DNA of 64,000 nt from CAZIAK01 sp964537035 (GCA_964537035.1 CAZIAK010000028.1:5218-69217); one strand, 5' to 3'. Counted from the first letter of the stretch, positions 20,671-30,075 are shown. Notes: generated from the letters alone by a model not told the origin. Translations and numbers: made by a program.

Positions 20671-21015
20671 ATGATCCAGCGGGTGGAGGCAGGGAGGGAT
20701 CTGGGGCCTCAGGCCCTGGCCGATCTGGGCAAGGCCATGCCAGAGCTCATCGGCCAGGGCGTGAAGGTCCTGTTGATGGACGTCTCGCGAGTCACGGAGT
20801 TCGACTCGCAGACCTTGGAAGCCCTGCTCGAACTTGACGCCCTGCTGCGCAGTCGGGGCCTGGGCTTTCAGATCAGCGGGCCGTCAGAGGTCTTCGGTTT
20901 GGCCTTGGCGGTCACCGGCCTGGCGGAGCGCCTGGAGATCGTGCACAGCGGCTCGGACGACGGGGCCGCAGACGCTGCCCAGAGTGCAGGTCCTGCAGGA
21001 GCGGTGGTCTCATGA
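20671..21015 (+). CDS. STAS-domain protein inside the pilus/secretion operon
   Basis: A 114-residue protein with the STAS (SpoIIAA/MlaB-like) fold pattern: VKVLLMDVSRVTEFDSQTLEALLELDALL, then GLGFQISGPSEVFGLALAVTGLAERLEIV. In anti-sigma-factor antagonists the central motif reads DSSG with a phosphorylated Ser; here it is DSQT, so the usual acceptor position seems lost, as in MlaB-type proteins. It starts one base after the secretin stop and its own stop overlaps the GspE start (ATGA). That coupling implies co-stoichiometric production with the machine. Its role is unknown: a regulatory or scaffolding partner of the ATPase is the simplest guess. Confidence 0.75.
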   Translation: MIQRVEAGRDLGPQALADLGKAMPELIGQGVKVLLMDVSRVTEFDSQTLEALLELDALLRSRGLGFQISGPSEVFGLALAVTGLAERLEIVHSGSDDGAADAAQSAGPAGAVVS

Positions 21016-22739
21016 CAGTTCTAGGGCTGGAGGAGAGCTTGCTGGAGCAGACCCTGCGCGACGCCAAACTGGTCAGCGCAGAAGAACTGCAGCGGGGATT
21101 GCTGGCTGAAGAAGCCGAGCAGGACGAGGAACTGAGCCACAAGCTGGTCCGCCTGGGCATCGTCGACGAGAAGATGTTGCTGCGTGCCTTGGCCATCCAG
21201 AACGGCCTGCTCTTCGTCCAGCTGATCGCCGGCCTGGGCGACGGCGCGGTGACGGAGCTGCTCGACAAGGACTGGGCCGTGGCCCACAAGGTCTTGCCGC
21301 TCTACCGGGTCCATGGCGAGTTGACCTGCGCGGTGGCAGACCCCACCGACCTGTTCACCATCGATTCATTGCGCCGGCTGACCGGGCTCAAGCTGCGCCT
21401 GGTGGTGGCCCACCCCCAGGACATCCTGGAGGGCCTGTCCCGCAGCAGCGACGCCGTCGCCTCCCTGCTGGTGGACGAGATCATCCGCGATGTGGGCGAG
21501 CAGGTCGGCGACGACGAGCTCGAGGTCATCGAAGCCAACATCGAAGAGACCGACCTGGCCGCAGCGGCCGGCGAGTCTCCCGTGGTGCGCTTCGTGAACG
21601 TGATCATCCTGAAGGCCATCCGGGATGGTGCCAGCGATATCCACATCGAGCCCGACGAGAACCTGTTGCGTGTTCGCTTTCGCGTGGACGGCATGTTGCG
21701 TCAGGACGACAACATCAACCCGCCCTTGGGCCTGGCCGCGGCCATCGTGTCCCGCATCAAGATCATGTCGAGCCTGGACATCGCCGAACGGCGGGCGCCT
21801 CAGGACGGCCGCATGCGGGTCAACTCTGGCGGCAGCGCCATCGACTTGCGCGTGTCGGTGATCCCGACCTACAGCGGCGAGAAGGTCGTGATTCGTATTC
21901 TCGACCGCAGCTCCGTGGTCAGAAACCTGTCCTCGCTAGGGCTCTCTGAACGGATCTTGACCACACTCGACGAGCAGGTGGCCCAGCCCAACGGCGTGCT
22001 GCTGGTCACCGGGCCTACGGGCTCGGGCAAGACGACCACCCTGTACGCCGCGCTGTCCACGATCAACGACGTGCAGCGCAACATCTGCACCGTTGAAGAT
22101 CCTACCGAGTACAGCCTGCCCATGATCAACCAGGTGCAGGTCAACGTGAAGGCCGACCTGACCTTCGCCCGGGCGCTGCGCTCTCTGCTGCGGCAGGACC
22201 CGGACGTGATCATGGTGGGTGAGATTCGCGACGCAGAGACGGCACGCATCGCCATCGAAGCGGCCCTCACAGGTCACCTCGTGTTCTCGACCTTGCACAC
22301 GAACGACGCCATCGCGGCGATCCCTCGTCTGGTGAACATGGGCGTGGAGTCCTACCTGCTGGCGGCCGCCATGAACGGCGTGCTGGCCCAGCGTCTGGTG
22401 CGCCGGGTCTGCCGTCACTGCAAGCGCCCCGACCCCATCAGCGACGCTGATCGCAAGCTGCTGGACCGCTATGAGATCAGCTGCAGCGAGTTCATGGTGG
22501 GGGGCGGCTGCAAGGCCTGCGGCGGGACCGGCTTCGCCGGCCGGGTCGGCGTGCACGAGCTGTTCGTCGTGGACGACGAGATGCGGGACATCATCACCAA
22601 CGACCCGTCTCTCCTGCGCCTGCGCAACAAGGCCGCGGAGCTCGGTCACAAGGAGCTGGCCTACGACGGGCTGGCCAAGGTCGCCGAGGGTCTGACCACC
22701 CTGGATGAAGTCATTCGCGTCGCGGAGATCGACCGATGA
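21012..22739 (+). CDS. Pilus/secretion assembly ATPase, GspE/PilB family
   Basis: A 575-residue hexameric ATPase powering fibre assembly. The N-terminal ~150 residues contain an MshEN/N1E-like domain (HKLVRLGIVDEKMLLRALA, then VLPLYRVHGELTCAVADPTDL). The core has SDIHIEPDE, Walker A GPTGSGKTTT near residue 335, the Asp box, Walker B (DVIMVGEIRDAETA) and the His box TGHLVFSTLHTNDA. A zinc-binding CxxC pair (CRHC and CKACGG) marks the extension/secretion type rather than PilT. The start overlaps the STAS gene and the stop overlaps gspF. Confidence 0.93.
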   Translation: MTVLGLEESLLEQTLRDAKLVSAEELQRGLLAEEAEQDEELSHKLVRLGIVDEKMLLRALAIQNGLLFVQLIAGLGDGAVTELLDKDWAVAHKVLPLYRVHGELTCAVADPTDLFTIDSLRRLTGLKLRLVVAHPQDILEGLSRSSDAVASLLVDEIIRDVGEQVGDDELEVIEANIEETDLAAAAGESPVVRFVNVIILKAIRDGASDIHIEPDENLLRVRFRVDGMLRQDDNINPPLGLAAAIVSRIKIMSSLDIAERRAPQDGRMRVNSGGSAIDLRVSVIPTYSGEKVVIRILDRSSVVRNLSSLGLSERILTTLDEQVAQPNGVLLVTGPTGSGKTTTLYAALSTINDVQRNICTVEDPTEYSLPMINQVQVNVKADLTFARALRSLLRQDPDVIMVGEIRDAETARIAIEAALTGHLVFSTLHTNDAIAAIPRLVNMGVESYLLAAAMNGVLAQRLVRRVCRHCKRPDPISDADRKLLDRYEISCSEFMVGGGCKACGGTGFAGRVGVHELFVVDDEMRDIITNDPSLLRLRNKAAELGHKELAYDGLAKVAEGLTTLDEVIRVAEIDR

Positions 22740-23869
22740 GCAGCACCCTCCCGAAGGAACCCTCGCTGGGCCTCTCGAACTCGTCCAGAATCGACCGGGT
22801 CAAGGCCTGGTGGGACGTGACCTCCAAGCGCATGCAGGTGCCCCAGAACGAGATCCTGGAGATCGTCACCCAGCTGGCGATCATGTTCGATACGGGCTTG
22901 AACCTGTCCCAGGCGCTCGAGGTCCTGGAGCGTCAGGCGGGCACCCCGCACCTGGGCCGCTTTGTGGGCGCGATCCGCTCCGACGTCGAAGAGGGGCGTC
23001 CCCTGTCGGTGGCCATGGCTCGCCAAGACTGGGCCTTCTCGCCCGTGGCCATCGCCCTGGTCAGAGCCGGTGAGGCCACGGGTGACCTCGGTGGCATGCT
23101 GCAGAAGGTCGCCGAGTTCATGGAGCGGGACATCGGCACGCGCAAGAAGGTCAAGGGCGCCATGGCCTATCCGATCTTCATGGCCGTGATGGCCACCTGC
23201 GTGGTGATCTTCCTGTTGATCAACGTCTTCCCGAAGTTCGCCGACCTGTTCGGCGACAAGCCTGAGTTGCTGCCAGCGCCCACACGGTTCTTCCTGAACC
23301 TGTCCGCGCTGCTTCAGTCTGATGGCTACTGGATCTTCCCTGCGGGCATCCTGGGCCTGTTCGGCGTGATCATGGCCATGAAATCGAAAGAAGGTCGACG
23401 GCTCCTCGACCCGGTCTATTTGCGATTGCCGGCCTTCGGCAAGCTGATCAAGGCCGTCTCGATCTCCCGTTCGTTCCACGTCCTGGGCGTGATGATGAAC
23501 GCTGGCCTGAACGTGCTCGACGCCCTGGGCCTGGCCTCAGAGGTCTCTGGCAACCGCAAGTACGTCGACCTTTGGGAAGAGACCCAAGCTCGGGTGGAGA
23601 ACGGCAGCGACATCTCCGAGACCCTGCTCAATGATCCGCTGATCCCGCCGGCAGAGGCGGCCATGATCTCCCTGGGTGAGCGCTCCGGTACCTTGCCCCA
23701 CGTGCTGGATCGCATCACCCACCACCACGAGAAGAAGGTCGACAGCGCCATCAAGGCCTTCGTGGCTGTGATCGAGCCGTCCATGACGATCATCATGGGT
23801 GCTGTGGTCGCGCTGATCGTCTCCAGTCTGATCCTGCCCATGTTCAAGTTGAGTCAGGTGATGAAGTAG
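22736..23869 (+). CDS. Pilus/secretion inner-membrane platform protein, GspF/PilC family
   Basis: A 377-residue protein with two GspF domains and three membrane helices. LAIMFDTGLNLSQALEVLE and a GEATGDLGGMLQKVAEFME segment mark the first domain; MMNAGLNVLDALGLASE and LGERSGTLPHVLDRITHHHEKKVD mark the second; it ends VSSLILPMFKLSQVMK, characteristic of the family. The ATG overlaps the gspE stop. It is the last gene of the operon; no prepilin peptidase follows, so that enzyme must lie outside this window. Confidence 0.92.
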   Translation: MSSTLPKEPSLGLSNSSRIDRVKAWWDVTSKRMQVPQNEILEIVTQLAIMFDTGLNLSQALEVLERQAGTPHLGRFVGAIRSDVEEGRPLSVAMARQDWAFSPVAIALVRAGEATGDLGGMLQKVAEFMERDIGTRKKVKGAMAYPIFMAVMATCVVIFLLINVFPKFADLFGDKPELLPAPTRFFLNLSALLQSDGYWIFPAGILGLFGVIMAMKSKEGRRLLDPVYLRLPAFGKLIKAVSISRSFHVLGVMMNAGLNVLDALGLASEVSGNRKYVDLWEETQARVENGSDISETLLNDPLIPPAEAAMISLGERSGTLPHVLDRITHHHEKKVDSAIKAFVAVIEPSMTIIMGAVVALIVSSLILPMFKLSQVMK

Positions 23870-23910
23870 GGCCTCGCTGTTCTTGCGCACACGGTGAACC
23901 CATCGGTTTG

Positions 23911-23916
23911 TAGGAT
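23911..23916 (+). promoter_or_regulatory. -10 box (TAGGAT) of the M20 peptidase gene
   Basis: TAGGAT is followed by 6 nt and the ATG at 23923, predicting a leaderless mRNA; no Shine-Dalgarno sequence is present. Confidence 0.45.
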
Positions 23917-23922
23917 GGGACC

Positions 23923-25062
23923 ATGCGCGCAGACGTGGTCACCCTGACGGAACGACTGGTCTCGGTCGACACGGCCCCAGGCCTGTCGACCAATCCCTTG
24001 GTGCAGTTGCTGGCTGACGAGGCCCGCAGTCTGGGCGGCCTTGCCGCAGTCCAAGACGGCTCCCACGACGGCGTGCCTCAGCAGAACCTCATCGTGCGCT
24101 TCGGCGGGGATGGTCCGGCTGGGCTCGTCCTGGCAGGGCACATCGACACCGTGCCGTGGAGCGAAGGGCAGCGTGCGACCGCGACCCCGGAGCGGGCAGG
24201 GTCCACGCTCTACGGTCGGGGAACCTGCGACATGAAGGGCGCCGTGGCAGCGCAGCTCGAAGCGGCGGCGGCCCAGGCGCAGAAGTTGTCTCGCCCCCTG
24301 GTCCTCTGCTGGACCTATGCCGAAGAAGTGGGCTGTCATGGCGCCGTGGCCCTGGTAGACCAAGCGGGGTTGCTCGGCGAGCTGAGCGACGCCCGGTGCA
24401 TCGTGGGCGAGCCCACGGGCCTGGTGCCGATCACAGGCCACAAGGGCTACGGCGCCGTGCGCTTCGAACTCACGGGCCAGCCAGCCCACAGCTCGAACCC
24501 ATGGGCCGGTGCAGACGCCTCCGTGGCCCTCGGCGGCCTGCTGCGCAACCTGCACGAGCTGCGCGAGACCTTGCGCGACGAAGGCGACCCGGACGGCGCG
24601 CACGATCCCCCTTGCTCCACCCTGAACACGGGCATCGTCTCGGCTGGCTCGGCGCGCAACATCGTGCCCGCCACGGCGCAGGTCACCGTCGAGTACCGGC
24701 CCTTGCCGAGAACAGACCTGGACGAACTCCACCAGCGCATGAGCTCATGCATGGAGCGGGCCTGCGCAGCTGTCCCCGGCGTGCAGGGCGTGGTGCATTG
24801 GGACGAGTTGCGTGCTCCCTTTGATCAGCCTCGAGGCGACCGTCTGGTGCGCTGGCTCTGCGAAGCCACGGGGTCTGCACCCGGAGTGGTGCCCTTCTAC
24901 ACCGAGGCCGAGCTGTATCGCGGGGGCCTCGCCGTGCCCACGGTCGTCTGCGGCCCGGGCTCCATCGAGCAAGCTCACCGGGTCGATGAATCGGTGGCCT
25001 TTGAGCAGCTCGCCGCGGGCCAACAGCTCTACGAAGACGCGATCGCCGCCTTCTGCTGCTGA
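23923..25062 (+). CDS. M20-family metallohydrolase, ArgE/DapE-like deacylase
   Basis: A 379-residue zinc-dependent amidohydrolase. The metal ligands are visible in GHIDTVPW (His, Asp), YGRGTCDMKG (bridging Asp), EEVGCHGA (general-base Glu) and the C-terminal GPGSIEQAHRVDE (His). A dimerisation domain lies between about residues 180 and 290. Substrates in the group include N-acetylornithine and N-succinyl-diaminopimelate; the GPGSxxQAH ending fits ArgE slightly better, but no arginine or lysine genes are nearby, so the substrate is left open. It follows the pilus operon with its own promoter and faces purQ with only 35 bp between the stops. Confidence 0.85.
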   Translation: MRADVVTLTERLVSVDTAPGLSTNPLVQLLADEARSLGGLAAVQDGSHDGVPQQNLIVRFGGDGPAGLVLAGHIDTVPWSEGQRATATPERAGSTLYGRGTCDMKGAVAAQLEAAAAQAQKLSRPLVLCWTYAEEVGCHGAVALVDQAGLLGELSDARCIVGEPTGLVPITGHKGYGAVRFELTGQPAHSSNPWAGADASVALGGLLRNLHELRETLRDEGDPDGAHDPPCSTLNTGIVSAGSARNIVPATAQVTVEYRPLPRTDLDELHQRMSSCMERACAAVPGVQGVVHWDELRAPFDQPRGDRLVRWLCEATGSAPGVVPFYTEAELYRGGLAVPTVVCGPGSIEQAHRVDESVAFEQLAAGQQLYEDAIAAFCC

Positions 25063-25097
25063 GCCTGTGACCGCAGGCCGTTCCCGGCCCACGCCCT

Positions 25098-25898
25098 TCA
25101 GCGGTTGGCGGTCACCCAGCGGCAGGCGTTCTCGAAGAACGGGGCGCCGGGCCCCAGGTCGGGCAGCGGCCCCTGTTGGGCGGCCCGGGTCCACTCGGGG
25201 TGGTGAAAACTGAAGAAGGCCCGTTCGGGGTGGGGCATGATCCCCAGCACCTGGCCCGTGGCGTCGGTCAGCGCGGCGATGCCGTCGACGGAACCGTTCG
25301 GGTTGTGGGGGTATTGCAGGGTGGGCTCGCCCTGGGCGTCGGCGTAGCGCAGCACCACCCGGTCTTCGTCGTAGAGCCGTCGCTGCAGCTCGTCGTCGAG
25401 GCAGACGAAGCGGCCCTCGGCGTGGGCCAGGGGCAGGTCCGGGGCTTCCATGTCACCGATGAAGACGCAGCGGCGGCTCTGCACGGCGCAGCGCACCCAG
25501 CGGTCTTCGTACTTGTGGGACACGTTGTCCGTGAGGCTCACCTCTTGCTTGCCCAGGGTCTGGGCCAGGCCGGGGAGCAGGCCCAGGCGCACCAGCACCT
25601 GAAAGCCGTTGCAGATGCCCAGGACCAGGCCGCCGTTCGCGATGAACCGTTGCAGCGGGTCGGCCAGGCGGGTGCCCAGCTCGCAGGCGAAGACCGCGCC
25701 CGCGCCCACGTCGTCCCCGTAGCTGAAGCCCCCAGGGATGGCCAGGATGTGGTGGGACAGCAGCTGCTCGGAGTCGGCCAGCAAGGCGTTCACGTGCAGG
25801 GTGGTCGAGGCGGCCCCGAAGTGCTCGAAGGCGAAGGCCGTCTCCCGCTCGCAGTTGGTCCCTGCGGCACGAAGGATCAAGACGGACGGCTGGGTCAT
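25098..25898 (-). CDS. purQ: FGAM synthase glutaminase subunit PurQ
   Basis: PurQ releases ammonia from glutamine for the fourth step of purine synthesis. The 266-residue protein has the class I glutamine amidotransferase pattern: RAAGTNCERE at the start, IPGGFSYGDDVGAGAVFA, the catalytic Cys in LGICNGFQVL, and GIMPHPERAF with the His of the triad near the end. Its ATG overlaps the purL stop (ATGA), so the two subunits are made together. Slightly longer than typical small PurQ (about 225 residues) but all key residues are present. Confidence 0.95.
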   Translation of the reverse strand: MTQPSVLILRAAGTNCERETAFAFEHFGAASTTLHVNALLADSEQLLSHHILAIPGGFSYGDDVGAGAVFACELGTRLADPLQRFIANGGLVLGICNGFQVLVRLGLLPGLAQTLGKQEVSLTDNVSHKYEDRWVRCAVQSRRCVFIGDMEAPDLPLAHAEGRFVCLDDELQRRLYDEDRVVLRYADAQGEPTLQYPHNPNGSVDGIAALTDATGQVLGIMPHPERAFFSFHHPEWTRAAQQGPLPDLGPGAPFFENACRWVTANR

Positions 25899-28807
25899 GA
25901 CGGGCTGTGCTCGCGGTCGAGGTCGTGGGTGGCTGTGAAGGCCTGGCGGAGCGCTTCGATGGGCTCGGAGAGCAGCTCGGTGGAGCCGTCGACGATGGTC
26001 AGGGTCGGTGTCTCGACGGTGCGCCCGATGACGGCGTGAGGCACGCCTTCGAGGCGGGCCAGAAGAGCGCCCTGGTTCTCAGGACGAACCTCGATCAGGA
26101 AGCGCGTGGCCCCTTCGCCGAACAGCTTGCGCAGCGAGTCGACATCGCCCCGGCAGGGCATGGGCGCCAGGTCGAGCTCTGCTCCCAGACAACCGGCGAA
26201 GGCCATCTCGGCAGCGGCCACGGCCAGCCCGCCTTCGGACAGGTCGTGACAAGCGGCGACGTCACCCGCAGCCACGGCGCCGTGCACCGTGCTGAGCAGG
26301 CCGGGAGCCAGGGTCAGATCGACGGGCGGCACCTCTGCGCCCGAGGCGCCCAGGTGCCGGGCCAGGTGGCTGCCACCCAGCTCAGGGCCGCTCATCCCCA
26401 CCATGACCAGGGCGTTGCCGGGCGCCTTGAGGTCCATGGAGGCCGTGCCACCCAGGTCGTCTACCAGAGCCAGGGCCGTGATCAGCAACGTCGGCGGGAT
26501 GGAGAGAGACTCGGCCCCGACCCGATAGTCATTGTTGAGGCTGTCCTTGCCCGAGATGAAAGGCGTGCGGTAGGCCATGGCACCGTCGTAGCAGGCCAGG
26601 CAGGCCTCGACCAGATCGCCCAGGTTGTCCGGCTTCTCGCAGTTGCCCCAGGAGAAGTTGTCCAAGATGGAGGCTCGGGTCGGGTCGCCACCTACGGCCA
26701 CCACGTTGCGCAGGGCCTCGTCCATGGCGTGCAGGGTCATGCGATAGGGATCGACATCGCCCAGCCAGGGGTTGATGCCGCAACCCAGGGAGAAGGCCTT
26801 GCGGCTGCCCAGCACGGGGGCGCAGACCGCCGCGTCTGAGGGACCATCCCGCTGGGGGCCTACCAGGGGCTTGATCACCGAGCCCGCCTGCACCTCGTGG
26901 TCGTACTGCCGAATGACCCACTCCTTGCTGGCGATGTTGGGCATGGCCAGCAAGCCCAGGAGCAACGCGCCGGCCTGATCGACGCCAGGCAATGTGGGGT
27001 CACTCAGCTGGCGCACACGACGGGTGGCTGTGCGCGTCTGCCTTGGCAAGCCGTCGTGGACGAAGGCCATGGTGAGGTTCATGACCTCGACGCCGTTGTA
27101 CTCGGCGGTCAGTCGCCCGCTGCCGTCGAAGGTGCCGATGACCGTGGCGGGCACGTCTTCGGAGGCGAAGAGCGCGAGGATCTCGTCCCGATGCTCGGGC
27201 GGCACGGAGAAGACCATGCGCTCTTGTGCTTCGGAGATCCAGATCTCGGTGTAGGTGAGGCCGTGGTACTTGAGCGGCACCGTGTCGAGGACGATGTGGG
27301 CGCCCACCTGCTCGCCCATCTCGCCCACCGCCGACGAGAGCCCGCCCGCGCCGCAGTCCGTGACCGAGCTGTAGAGCCCCCGGTCGCGAGCCTGCATCTG
27401 CGCGTCGAGCAGGCGCTTCTCTTCGATGGCGTTGCCGATCTGCACCGCTCCCGACGACACGGTCTCGCTCTCGCTATGCAGCTCCAGGCTGGAGAACGTG
27501 GCGCCGTGAATGCCATCGCGCCCCGTGGCACCACCGGCCACGACGATGAGGTCACCGGCGCCCACCGCCTTGGGCAGGTGCTCGACCGGCAGCAATCCCA
27601 CCGAGCCGCAGTAGACGATGGGGTTGCCTACGTAGCGTTTGTCGAAGCACACCGCGCCGTTCACCGTGGGGATGCCCATGCGGTTGCCGTAGTCGCGCAC
27701 CCCTGACACCACGCCCTTCATGATGCGCCGGGGATGCATGCAGCCCTGGGGCAACTCCTCGGCGGGCAGGTCGTGGGGGCCGAAACAGAAGACGTCGGTG
27801 GAGGCCACGGGGCGCGCGCCCAGGCCGGTGCCCATGGTGTCCCGCAGCACGCCGCCCATGCCCGTGCCCGCGCCGCCGTAGGGCTCAAGGGCCGAGGGAT
27901 GGTTGTGGGTCTCGACCTTGAAGGTCAGGTAGTGGCCGTCGTCGAAGTCGACCACGCCCGCGTTGTCCACGAAGACCGAACGGCAGAAGTCACGGTCGAG
28001 CTCGTGGGTCGCCCGGGCGATGGTGGACTTGAGCAGGTTGTCGTGAGGCTCGCCTTCGTAGTCGACCAGCCCGGTGAGCGTCTTGTGCTTGCAGTGCTCT
28101 GACCAGGTCTGGGCCAGGGTCTCGAGTTCAATATCTGTGGGCTCTCTGCCCAGGCCGACGAAGTGCTCTTGCACCGCGCGCATCTCGACCCGGTCGAGGG
28201 CCAGGCAACCGTCGACGCTGATGCGCTCGAGCTGCTCGCCGTCCGCCGCGATCAGGGGGATGTGCCGCAGGGTGCTCTCGCTCGCCGACAGTTCGCTGGC
28301 CGGGGGCACGCCCGTGGTGGGCTCGAGCCGCAGCTCTTCGACGATGTCATTGGCCAGCAGCTCTTCGCCGATGAGCTGGAGCTGGGCAGGGTCGGAGTTG
28401 CCGGGGAACAAGAAGCCGGTCCAGGAGCGCACATGGCTGACCTCAAGGCCCAGGGCCGCGGCGGCGCGGGTGACGCTCTGGGCCGTGGGGTCCATGACGC
28501 CGGGGCGGCGCACGACCTCGAGGCGGCGGGTGTCGGCGGCCCGGGGCGGCTCATCTGGCAGATAGGCACGCCAGGAGTTCATCACCGGGTCAGCCATGAG
28601 CCGCTCGGCCAGGATCTCGGCGCTGGGCAGGCCTCCTGCAATGTGCAGGGAGAGCCCGCGCAGGGTCTGCAGGCCATCGGGGAGCCGCAGGCCGGCTTCT
28701 TGAGCGGCAGCGGCGAGGCGAGACCCGAGGACGTCCCGTCGCCCGGGCCGGATCGAGATTTCGATGCAGACGGCGGTGGAGTCGCCGTCGGTGCGAGAGC
28801 TGGCCAC
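25895..28807 (-). CDS. purL: FGAM synthase PurL with fused PurS-like N-terminal region
   Basis: A 970-residue ATP-dependent enzyme that, with PurQ, makes formylglycinamidine ribonucleotide. The PurL core (from about residue 200) has SEHCKHKTL, the KVETHNHPSALEPYGGAGTGMGG motif and GVEVMNL later. The first ~190 residues look like two PurS-like units in tandem (VCIEISIRPGRRDVLG and RLEVVRRPGVMDPTAQSV), so PurS seems fused and perhaps duplicated; no separate purS gene is present. The start is a GTG at 28807. A TAGAAT -10 box about 30 nt upstream on the minus strand fits a promoter shared with the divergent accA region. Confidence 0.93.
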   Translation of the reverse strand: MASSRTDGDSTAVCIEISIRPGRRDVLGSRLAAAAQEAGLRLPDGLQTLRGLSLHIAGGLPSAEILAERLMADPVMNSWRAYLPDEPPRAADTRRLEVVRRPGVMDPTAQSVTRAAAALGLEVSHVRSWTGFLFPGNSDPAQLQLIGEELLANDIVEELRLEPTTGVPPASELSASESTLRHIPLIAADGEQLERISVDGCLALDRVEMRAVQEHFVGLGREPTDIELETLAQTWSEHCKHKTLTGLVDYEGEPHDNLLKSTIARATHELDRDFCRSVFVDNAGVVDFDDGHYLTFKVETHNHPSALEPYGGAGTGMGGVLRDTMGTGLGARPVASTDVFCFGPHDLPAEELPQGCMHPRRIMKGVVSGVRDYGNRMGIPTVNGAVCFDKRYVGNPIVYCGSVGLLPVEHLPKAVGAGDLIVVAGGATGRDGIHGATFSSLELHSESETVSSGAVQIGNAIEEKRLLDAQMQARDRGLYSSVTDCGAGGLSSAVGEMGEQVGAHIVLDTVPLKYHGLTYTEIWISEAQERMVFSVPPEHRDEILALFASEDVPATVIGTFDGSGRLTAEYNGVEVMNLTMAFVHDGLPRQTRTATRRVRQLSDPTLPGVDQAGALLLGLLAMPNIASKEWVIRQYDHEVQAGSVIKPLVGPQRDGPSDAAVCAPVLGSRKAFSLGCGINPWLGDVDPYRMTLHAMDEALRNVVAVGGDPTRASILDNFSWGNCEKPDNLGDLVEACLACYDGAMAYRTPFISGKDSLNNDYRVGAESLSIPPTLLITALALVDDLGGTASMDLKAPGNALVMVGMSGPELGGSHLARHLGASGAEVPPVDLTLAPGLLSTVHGAVAAGDVAACHDLSEGGLAVAAAEMAFAGCLGAELDLAPMPCRGDVDSLRKLFGEGATRFLIEVRPENQGALLARLEGVPHAVIGRTVETPTLTIVDGSTELLSEPIEALRQAFTATHDLDREHSPS

Positions 28808-28837
28808 AGAGCGGTCCCGAACAGGGGGAAGTCCGCC

Positions 28838-28843
28838 ATTCTA
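28838..28843 (-). promoter_or_regulatory. -10 box (TAGAAT) of purL-purQ
   Basis: Minus-strand TAGAAT ends 30 nt before the GTG at 28807, predicting a short leader of about two dozen bases. Confidence 0.35.
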
Positions 28844-28883
28844 GCCATGGTGGCGGCCACTTTTCAGCGCCGGCCGCAGAGAC

Positions 28884-28920
28884 CACGGGGCTCTCGCGGA
28901 TTCGTGCCGGGAGCCCCGTG
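28884..28920. other. 10-bp perfect hairpin between divergent purL and accA
   Basis: CACGGGGCTC (28884-28893) and GAGCCCCGTG (28911-28920) are perfectly complementary around a 17-nt loop. It lies between two outward-facing promoters, so it is not a terminator for either neighbour; an operator or chance are both possible. Confidence 0.4.
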
Positions 28921-28941
28921 TGCCAGGCCCCGCTCAAGGGG

Positions 28942-28947
28942 TAGGAT
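28942..28947 (+). promoter_or_regulatory. -10 box (TAGGAT) of accA
   Basis: TAGGAT is followed by 9 nt and the ATG at 28957; no Shine-Dalgarno sequence intervenes. Confidence 0.42.
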
Positions 28948-28956
28948 CTGCCGGTC

Positions 28957-29961
28957 ATGGCTCGATCGAAGAAGGACGCACTCAAGAACACTCTCGCCTT
29001 TGAGCGGCCCGTGGTCGAACTCGACCACGCTCTCGAAGATCTGACCGAGAAGCTGGCCTCTGCTGATGAGGCCCAGGCTGGCGAACTCGAGGCCGAGATC
29101 GAGAAGGTCACCGCCGAGCGAGACGGGTTGCTCCAAGAGGTGCAGGACAACCTCACCATGTGGCAGCGCATCCAGCTCAGCCGCCACGTCGAGCGGGCCG
29201 TGACTGGCGACTACATCGAGGCCTTGCTCACCGATGTGGTCGAGCTTCACGGCGATCGTCACTTCGGCGACGACCGGGCCATCGTGACGGCCCTGGCCAC
29301 CCTGGGCGACCAGCGCCTGCTTCTGGTGGCCCACCAGAAGGGCCGCACGACCAAGGAGCGCATCGCCTGCAACTGGGGCTGCGCCCATCCCGAGGGCTAT
29401 CGCAAGGCCCTGCGCTGCATGCAGCTGGCCGCCCGCTTTGGTCTGCCCATCTTGACCCTGGTCAATACTCCGGGGGCCTATCCGGGCATCGGCGCCGAAG
29501 AGCGAGGCCAGGCCAGCGCCATCGCCTGGAACATCCTCGAGATGAGCAAGCTGCCCGTGCCCATCGTCACGGCGGTCATCGGCGAGGGGGGCAGCGGCGG
29601 TGCCCTGGGCATCGGCGTCTGCGATCGGCTGCTCTGTCTTGAGAACAGCTACTACTCGGTGATCTCGCCTGAGGGCTGCGCGTCGATCTTGTGGAAGGAC
29701 GGCAGCCGGGCCGAAGAGGCGGCGGGAGCGCTCAAGCTGCGCAGCAGCATGCTGCTTGAGCTGGGGGTGGCCGATGAGATCCTGGCCGAGCCCATGGGGG
29801 GGGCGCACCGGGACAAGCGGGCCATCGCGCGCACCCTGGGCGAGGCGGTGAGTCGCCATCTGAACGATCTCTCCGCCCTGTCCACAGAAGAGCTCCTGGC
29901 CGAACGGGCGGAGAAATACCGCAAGATCGGGCCGTTTCAGAGCGCTGCCAGCCCTGGCTGA
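28957..29961 (+). CDS. accA: Acetyl-CoA carboxylase carboxyltransferase subunit alpha
   Basis: AccA with AccD transfers the carboxyl group from carboxybiotin to acetyl-CoA, the committed step of fatty acid synthesis. The 334-residue protein begins with the usual helical region (TLAFERPVVELDHALEDLTEKL) and contains LHGDRHFGDD, NTPGAYPGIGAEERGQ, the oxyanion-hole GEGGSGGALGIGV and ISPEGCASILWKD, all diagnostic. accD is not beside it, which is common. It diverges from purL and is followed by the sigma-factor gene. Confidence 0.95.
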   Translation: MARSKKDALKNTLAFERPVVELDHALEDLTEKLASADEAQAGELEAEIEKVTAERDGLLQEVQDNLTMWQRIQLSRHVERAVTGDYIEALLTDVVELHGDRHFGDDRAIVTALATLGDQRLLLVAHQKGRTTKERIACNWGCAHPEGYRKALRCMQLAARFGLPILTLVNTPGAYPGIGAEERGQASAIAWNILEMSKLPVPIVTAVIGEGGSGGALGIGVCDRLLCLENSYYSVISPEGCASILWKDGSRAEEAAGALKLRSSMLLELGVADEILAEPMGGAHRDKRAIARTLGEAVSRHLNDLSALSTEELLAERAEKYRKIGPFQSAASPG

Positions 29962-30075
29962 GGGCTCGCTGGGCTGCCGTGTGCCCGGCGGAGGATGGCT
30001 CAGCACCGAGCCTGGCTCCTGAGGCCGCTTGAGCGGTCTTGGCATGGGGTCGGCGGGCTGCCCACCGGCCCGGGC

